Part shown: positions 60,490 to 64,000 of the stretch, in pieces
Numbering within the stretch: the first letter of the stretch is position 1
Layout of the letters: each line of letters starts with the position of its first letter
Assembly: GCA_032433765.1 (NCBI GenBank)
Contig: JAVIAB010000092.1
Location: 34,903,534-34,967,533 of the forward strand
Source of the DNA: Megaustenia siamemsis
Taxonomy: Eukaryota; Mollusca; Gastropoda; Stylommatophora; Ariophantidae
DNA: 64,000 bases
Direction: 5' to 3'
Made by a program: the position numbers and the translations under genes
The notes under the pieces: model-generated
What the model was told of the DNA's origin: nothing
The model's input: only the letters and a program-made list of their open reading frames with translations
Databases searched by the model: none

Positions 60490-61684
60490 ATTGTGAAACA
60501 AAATCAGTCCAGAAATTAGCGATGAACACTGTAGTTTTGTTGGAGGTAAAGGAACGAGCAATGCCATATATATCATAAGATCTCTAGTAGAAAGAGCCAT
60601 GGAGGTGAAAACAGATCTATACCTATGTTTCATAGATTATACCAAAGCATTTGACAAAGTAAAGCACCAAGAAATAATCAAAATTTTAGAAAGCATAAAC
60701 GTAGACAGCAAAGATCTAAGAATAATAAAGAACATGTACTGGCAACAAACAGCGGCCATAAGAACTGGAAACCAACTGGGAATGTTTCAGCAAATAAAAC
60801 AGGGTGTTGGACAAGGTTGTGTGCTGTCACCAGATTTGTTTAATATTTATAGTGAGATTATTTTAAGATCCATAAGAGGCATGCCTGGAATAACAATTGG
60901 AGGTCATAATATAAATAATCTAAGGTATGCTGATGATACAGTATTAATCGCTAAAAGTGAAAATGAGTTACAAGAAATGTTGGACATTATAGTGAAAGAA
61001 AGCAAAAATAAAGAACTCAGCCTTAATAGCAAAAAGACAGAAGTAATGGTTACAACAAAGAAAAAGACATCACCTCAGTGCAAAATAAAGACAAGTGAAA
61101 CAATATTAAAACAGGTAAATGAATTTAAATATTTGGGAACTTTGTTAACCTCAGACGGAAGATGTACAAAAGAGGTGAGATGCAGAATGGCTCAGGCAAA
61201 AGCAGCTTTCCAAAAAATGAGGAAGATACTGTGCAATCCATTTTTGACAATAGAAACAAGAAAAAGAGTTCTTAAATGTTATGTAGAGCCAGTCTTAACA
61301 TATAGATGTGAATCATGGACAATAGGACAACAGACAAGAAAATCACTGGAGTCTGTAGAATACCATGGACAGCTAAGAAGAGTAATGAAAAAGTTCTGAA
61401 AGAGGCCAAAGCAAAAAGAGAGCTAATTTCCAATATTAAGAAGAAACAATCATCATTTTTTGGCCATGTAATGAGAAGAGAACAACTGGAATATATTGTA
61501 ACAACTGGAAAAATTGAGGGACGAAGAGATAGAGGGAAGCAAAGAGAGAAAATGCTAGACAGCTTAAGAGAATGGCTTGGCAGAAGGTCAACAACAGAAA
61601 TGATAAAGAACTGTCGAAATCGAAAATTGTGGAGAGACATGATCACCTACTCCAGTAGGCCCGGTACTTGATAATGTTGATGAA
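60490..61684 (+). mobile_element. LINE A copy, 5'-truncated, longest RT frame
   Basis: From EISDEHCSFVGGKGTSNAI (RT fingers) through YTKAFDKVKHQEIIKILESI, GVGQGCVLSPDLFNIYSEII and RYADDTVLIAKSENELQEML (YADD codons at 60,926-60,937) to the thumb and C-terminus (RDMITYSSRPGT), then a TGA-type end. An open frame of 266 codons starts at 60,599. A 26-bp deletion at 61,360/61,361 relative to the copy at 31.1-31.9 kb breaks the frame. It is otherwise well preserved. Confidence 0.92.
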
Positions 61685-62145
61685 CACACTGTTGACTGTA
61701 GCTATATGGAGGCATAGGTGAGAGATGGGCTACTGGGGGGTATCAAAGAAGATAATGCCTCTCAAGAGAGTGTGATTATTTCACACTCCCTGTCTTTTCA
61801 CTTACAGATAGTATCCCTTGTTGAATATTCCTTACTGTCCCTGTATGTTGTTGATAAATGGTGTTAGTTTTCCAGTTTACTGGCATGCTTTTTTTACAAT
61901 TCCTGTGGGTCTTTGATTATTGATGTAGCAAAGGTGTATTTGGTAATGTCAAATGGAGAACAGATATGCTTGTCCAAATGCCAGATGAAATATATAATGT
62001 ATTTTCTGCATAGAACTGGAGAAGTTATATTTGGAATTGGTCTATTCTACATTATTATTATTTTCTCATACTTCATTGTCATAGCTAAAATAGCATAAGC
62101 TTAAAGATCTAAACTGTAAAAAAAAAATGTGCAAAACAGTGTTCT

Positions 62146-62276
62146 TTCTTGACAATAGGACAACAGACAAGAAAATCACTGAAGTCTGTAGAAATATGGT
62201 TTACAGAAGAATGTTGAGAATACCATGGACAGCTAAGAAGAGTAATGAAAATGTCCTGAAAGAGGCCAAAGAAAAT
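62146..62276 (+). mobile_element. LINE A internal scrap
   Basis: About 130 bp from gacaataggacaacagacaag to gaggccaaag, equal to the region around the 26-bp deletion of the copy at 61.3 kb, here almost undeleted. Both ends truncated. Confidence 0.75.
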
Positions 62277-63141
62277 AAAAAATCTACACTTAGCTCTTAT
62301 TCTATTCATTCATTCTCACAAATTCTGTTCATTTATTCTCATAATAACACACCTCCCAGATGTCTATTTATACATTTAAACTCTATATTTGATAGTTATT
62401 TCGAATATGTCATGAAAGTTTATTACACTCCTACTAAAAATGTTCAGGCAATAAATTTTTGCCTTTTGTATTAATTCATCTAGTTTAATATTCAGTTATT
62501 GCGTCATTTCACACAAAACACATTTACCCATTGTCCAATTGTTACAATTTTTACATTGGGGTAAATATTTCCTGAAGCTTTTCTTGGTGTCAGGAAGCTG
62601 TGACTGGCTGTACAAGAGCTCTTACTTCCATTGTCAAAGTGCAGTTTTTGTGTGTTGTAGCTGAATAAAATTTGTAAAAAGAAAACTCAAGATTAACACA
62701 TTCTCTACCACAAGCCACAAAAACAGGATCTACTTACTGATGAATTGAACCCTAGATCAGTTTTTGCGTCTCTTAATTTATTGATGTTTCTGTAATGTCC
62801 GCTAAAAAATATTTGTAATTCTCCTGTTTTTAAATACTGAGCAAATCCTGAGTTTGAAGAAACCACATGCTTTAGATAAATTTTCATTTATTTTGTTGCC
62901 TTTTCAAATAAATTAAAAAAAAATTTGCGAAAAACAGCCATGCCGCAGTCCGTTCTAATGCCTTTATTTGGGAATGTGTTAAACAATTTCTTCAGCCTGT
63001 TTGCTTATCTCACTTACTAATTATAAGTAAATTTTGCGATATGTGACTTTGTTTGAGCTTGTACATGTATTTAACTATTAGAAATAATTTGATTATAGAT
63101 TTTCCCTATATTTATGGAGCAATGTCCTAATTCTTTTACAG

Positions 63142-63373
63142 GCAGGTTACACCTTAGTGCACTTAGCAATAAGATTTCAGCGAGAAGACATGTTGGCCAT
63201 ACTTCTGACTGCTACAGATGCTGCAGCCAAGGCCACTAAACGTCTGCCATGCATGGCGTGCCCAGATATAGCCACTGATATCAGAAGACAAGTTGTTTCA
63301 TCGCTTCGCCAAAGAAAGGGGGATTTCCCATGCTATTTCCTCACTGATTGTGTCACTTTTTCAATGCCAGCAG
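63142..63373 (+). CDS. ZRANB1: ZRANB1/Trabid, second coding exon (partial gene)
   Basis: Acceptor ttcttttacag, donor gtagca; phase 0 in, phase 1 out (232 nt). Encodes AGYTLVHLAIRFQREDMLAI, then RRQVVSSLRQRKGDFPCYFL and VTFSMPAG: the rest of the ankyrin-repeat ubiquitin-binding domain that packs on the OTU domain. It joins directly to LLDRPSAFQ of the first coding exon. The exons for the OTU catalytic domain are beyond the right edge. No change suggests inactivation in this exon. Confidence 0.93.
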
Positions 63374-63666
63374 GTAGCATGAGAGCCTTGTTCAATTTGT
63401 TATTTTTTTACAAATTTTTACAGATTTAAAACTGTTGTGTAGTGATAATGGGGATGAATGGGAAAATTTGATTCTATTGATTTATGCCTATCATAACTAC
63501 ATGCTAGAGATGTTTGAAATACTGAATATTAAATATGACTATTTCATTGCAACAGTGGTTTTTTTAAATTTCAAATATTGCAGTTTTGTTAGTAAAAGTA
63601 AAGGTTCCTTCCACTCCTTGCTAGGCGTATGGGAAATATGGTGTTAGTGAACATATTTTTCTATGA
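63374..63666 (+). other. ZRANB1 next intron, nothing recognised
   Basis: AT-rich; no further ZRANB1 exon seen before the LINE B fragment. Confidence 0.5.
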
Positions 63667-63960
63667 TCATCATCATTGAGTGCCGTCTCTGCAACGAAGG
63701 TTGGCTACCATGGAGCGCCATTCTGCTCTGTCTCTTGCTTTGATGGTGCAGGTTGTCATAGGCTGATTTGTCCATCTTTTGATGTTACTCGTCCATGTTA
63801 GTCTTGGTCTGCCTCTGCCTCTTTTACCTTGTATTTTCCCCTCCAGGATTACTTTTAGTAGGCTGTTGTGTCTTTTAACATGGCTCAAAAATCGCATTTG
63901 TCTTGTTTGAATTGTGCTTAGTAGTTCTCTTTTCATTTTTAGTTGTTTCAAGACTTCATG
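63667..63960 (-). mobile_element. LINE B 3' fragment
   Basis: Minus frame 63,673-63,951 encodes QMRFLSHVKRHNSLLKVILE, GKRGRGRPRLTW and DRAEWRSMVANLRCRDGTQ, with the TGA-type end at the left. It is 5'-truncated near 63,960. Confidence 0.85.
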
Positions 63961-64000
63961 TTTATTTCATTAAGTAATTGTAGATCTTTAGGATTTTCTG

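Noticed and set aside
60445..60633. Minus-strand 62-codon frame (MKHRYRSVFT...) and its twin at 69-251 (+)
   Set aside because: Antisense of the LINE A finger region in both places.

Overview
The window is gene-poor, AT-rich animal (metazoan) DNA: introns with canonical gt..ag ends, microsatellites and dense fragments of LINE, SINE and DNA-transposon sequence. The exact organism cannot be fixed from sequence alone. The MEGF-like cysteine spacing of the first exon and the style of the LINE proteins suggest an invertebrate, perhaps a mollusc; this is inference.

Two host genes are supported, both on the + strand. Gene 1 is an unrecognised extracellular or secreted protein. Seven upstream exons lie at 2.7, 5.6, 6.9, 13.6, 16.9, 21.2 and 21.5 kb, and every junction is phase-compatible. 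They encode a Cys-rich module, a Thr/Pro linker and about 160 residues of unassigned ectodomain. The last of them ends in phase 1. About 10 kb later comes a tandem array (31,975-52,352) of ten complete ~2.0-kb units plus partial copies, each carrying one phase 1-1 exon of ~190 codons made almost wholly of Thr, Ser and Pro: a mucin-like stalk coded by amplified exons. The array ends in a 100-N assembly gap, so its true length is unknown. Gene 2 is ZRANB1/Trabid, a deubiquitinase: its first coding exon (55,350-56,311, three NZF fingers and the start of the ankyrin-like domain) and the next exon (63,142-63,373) are present; the catalytic OTU part lies beyond the window.

Nearly everything else is mobile DNA. 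I use working names: LINE A (ends in an MIAYANRYGT-like tail then TGA repeats; copies at 1-1,850, 3,690, 8,475-12,150, 16,155, 21,617-26,990, 31,090-31,947, 54,360, 59,650, 60,490-61,684, 62,146), LINE B (8,983, 22,939, 63,667), LINE C (17,160-20,990, nearly full length with endonuclease, RT and RNase H), LINE D (14,880-16,035 and 52,620-54,060), LINE E (56,425-57,890, two copies head to head). There are also two tRNA-derived SINEs, a piggyBac-like TTAA MITE, a hAT element with 8-bp target duplication, a decayed BED-finger hAT piece and a degenerate LTR-type gag. The copy at 21.6-27.0 kb is a nested stack in which target-site duplications give the order of insertion.

The most unusual structure is the exon array: exon and intron are almost equally conserved between units, the exon is symmetric so any number of units can be spliced or skipped in frame, and each unit also carries a strong acceptor followed by GTAAGT only 14 nt later, whose inclusion would break the frame. 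Single-base losses in C-runs rise toward the gap, so many apparent frameshifts in later units are probably consensus errors.
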